Notes under the pieces: generated by a model
The model's database searches: none
The model's input: only the letters and a program-made list of their open reading frames with translations
Told to the model about the DNA's origin: nothing
DNA from: Burkholderiales bacterium
GTDB taxonomy: Bacteria > Pseudomonadota > Gammaproteobacteria > Burkholderiales > SG8-39
Assembly: GCA_017880745.1 (NCBI GenBank)
Contig: JADGRR010000156.1
Span: 1-6,798 of the forward strand
Direction: 5' to 3'
DNA: 6,798 nt
Shown: piece by piece, positions 5,496 through 6,798 of the stretch
Layout: each line of letters starts with the position of its first letter
How positions within the stretch are numbered: position 1 is the stretch's first letter
Position numbers and translations under genes: made by a program

Positions 5496-6798
5496 GTCAC
5501 TTTCTCGACCGCCTCAGCTACTTCACTCAGGAACGGGAAGCCTTTTCCGACGGCCACGGCCAGGTGACCCGCGAGGACCGCACCTGGGAGGAAGGCTACC
5601 GGGCGCGCTGGCAGCACGACAAGATCGTGCGCTCGACGCACGGGGTCAATTGCACCGGCTCGTGCAGCTGGAAAATCTACGTCAAGGGCGGCATCGTCAC
5701 CTGGGAGACGCAGCAGACCGACTATCCGCGCACGCGTCCGGACCTGCCGAACCACGAGCCGCGCGGCTGCTCCCGCGGGGCCTCCTATTCCTGGTACATG
5801 TACAGCGCCAACCGGGTCAAGTACCCGATGGTGCGTGGCCGGTTGCTGCGCGCCTGGCGCGAAGCGCGCAAGTCGCTGGGCCCGGTCGAGGCCTGGGCCT
5901 CCATCGTCGAATCCCCGCAGACGTCGCAGGACTACAAATCGCGCCGCGGGCTCGGCGGCTTCGTGCGCTCGAGCTGGGACGAAGCGAACGAGATCATCGC
6001 CTCGGCCAACGTCTACACTATCAAGCGACACGGCCCGGACCGTGTGGTCGGTTTCTCGCCGATTCCCGCGATGTCGATGGTGTCCTACGCCGCGGGCAGC
6101 CGCTACCTGTCGCTGATCGGTGGCGTGTGCATGAGTTTCTACGACTGGTACTGCGACCTGCCGCCGGCGAGCCCGCAGACCTGGGGCGAGCAGACCGATG
6201 TGCCCGAATCGGCCGACTGGTACAACTCGACCTTCATCATGGCCTGGGGCTCGAACGTGCCGCAGACGCGCACTCCGGATGCCCATTTCTTCACCGAGGT
6301 GCGCTACAAAGGCGCCAAGATCGTCTCGATCACTCCCGACTATGCCGAGGTGTCCAAGCTCGGTGACCTGTGGCTCCACCCGAAGCAGGGGACGGACGCC
6401 GCGCTGGCGATGGCGATGGGCCATGTGATCCTGAAGGAATTTCATGTCGACAAACCTTCGGCCTACTTCCAGAACTATGCGCGCCGCTATACCGATCTGC
6501 CGATGCTGGTAAAGCTGGTCAAGCGCGACGGGCGCTACGTGCCGGACCGGTTCGTGCGCGCCACCGATTTTTCGGACAAGCTCGCGCAGGCGAACAACCC
6601 GGACTGGAAAACGGTCGCGTTTGACGAACGCTCCGGAAAAGTGGTGGTCCCGAATGGCTCGATCGGCTTCCGCTGGGGGCAAACCGACGGCAAGTGGAAT
6701 CTGGAGGAAAAGGAGGCGGGGGGAGGGGAGGCGACGCTGTGCTTGTCCCTGATCGACCGGCGCGACGAGGTGGTGCCGGTGGCGTTCCCGTATTTCGG
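5492..6798 (+). CDS. narG: Respiratory nitrate reductase alpha subunit NarG, N-terminal part (3' end cut by window edge)
   Basis: Catalytic molybdenum subunit of the membrane-bound NarGHI complex. It reduces nitrate to nitrite at the cytoplasmic face using electrons from quinol passed through NarI and NarH. The 435 complete codons visible are about a third of the usual length of roughly 1,250 residues. The N-terminus (MSHFLDRLSYF, DGHGQ, RWQHDKIVRSTHG) closely follows E. coli NarG. The ligands of the first 4Fe-4S cluster are present: His50, Cys54, Cys58 and Cys93. The expected molybdenum ligand is Asp222 in YCDLPPASPQ, equivalent to Asp222 of mature E. coli NarG. Further family blocks are SADWYNSTFIMAWGSNVPQT, PDAHFFTEVRYKGAK, and NGSIGFRWGQ near the right edge. 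AAAGGA lies five bases before the ATG, 55 bases after narK2. There is no Tat signal peptide, as expected for cytoplasmic NarG. narH, narJ and narI should follow outside the window. Confidence 0.96.
   Translation, partial: MSHFLDRLSYFTQEREAFSDGHGQVTREDRTWEEGYRARWQHDKIVRSTHGVNCTGSCSWKIYVKGGIVTWETQQTDYPRTRPDLPNHEPRGCSRGASYSWYMYSANRVKYPMVRGRLLRAWREARKSLGPVEAWASIVESPQTSQDYKSRRGLGGFVRSSWDEANEIIASANVYTIKRHGPDRVVGFSPIPAMSMVSYAAGSRYLSLIGGVCMSFYDWYCDLPPASPQTWGEQTDVPESADWYNSTFIMAWGSNVPQTRTPDAHFFTEVRYKGAKIVSITPDYAEVSKLGDLWLHPKQGTDAALAMAMGHVILKEFHVDKPSAYFQNYARRYTDLPMLVKLVKRDGRYVPDRFVRATDFSDKLAQANNPDWKTVAFDERSGKVVVPNGSIGFRWGQTDGKWNLEEKEAGGGEATLCLSLIDRRDEVVPVAFPYF

Noticed and set aside
5375..6682. A 435-codon open frame on the minus strand opposite narG
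   Set aside because: It lies wholly opposite the narK2 end and narG, whose frame carries the iron-sulphur and molybdenum ligands; the antisense product resembles nothing.
6701..6735. Purine-rich, Shine-Dalgarno-like run near the right edge
   Set aside because: It lies within the narG frame, encodes a plausible surface loop (EEKEAGGGEA), and is not followed by a new gene start.

Overview
The window is a high-GC proteobacterial chromosome segment carrying a dissimilatory (respiratory) nitrate-reduction locus. It has the divergent layout of a nitrate sensor gene facing a narK1-narK2-narG operon. Composition, the paired NarK1/NarK2 porters and the presence of a DUF3422 protein best fit a betaproteobacterial denitrifier or nitrate respirer. 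This is inferred from gene content and remembered family sequences; no database search was possible, and genus cannot be given.

Layout. Bases 1-832 (minus strand) hold the N-terminal 277 codons of a NarX-type nitrate/nitrite sensor kinase, cut by the left edge before its kinase domain. Bases 833-1023 form a divergent spacer with a GC-rich hairpin and a perfect -10 hexamer pointing right. Bases 1024-2316 (plus) encode a complete DUF3422 membrane-anchored protein of unknown function. Bases 2317-2780 are a long non-coding region. It holds a weak stem-loop, two dyads about three helical turns apart, and a good candidate NarL/NarP 7-2-7 site upstream of the nar operon. From 2781 the plus strand carries narK1 (2781-4031), narK2 (4051-5436) and the first 435 codons of narG (5492 to the right edge). 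These are closely spaced, each has a Shine-Dalgarno sequence, and no terminator is visible between them.

How the genes work together. NarX would sense periplasmic nitrate and phosphorylate its partner regulator (NarL, expected just beyond the left edge). NarL would act at the operator upstream of narK1. NarK1 and NarK2 would bring nitrate in and exchange it for nitrite. NarG, with NarHJI expected beyond the right edge, would reduce nitrate at the cytoplasmic face of the membrane. The DUF3422 gene between sensor and operon is the least ordinary element.

I did not find a new multi-gene system. The points most worth a second look are the long regulatory region before narK1, the DUF3422 gene, and a 16-codon reading frame coupled to the narG start. 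The very long reading frames opposite narK1, narK2 and narG are codon-bias shadows.
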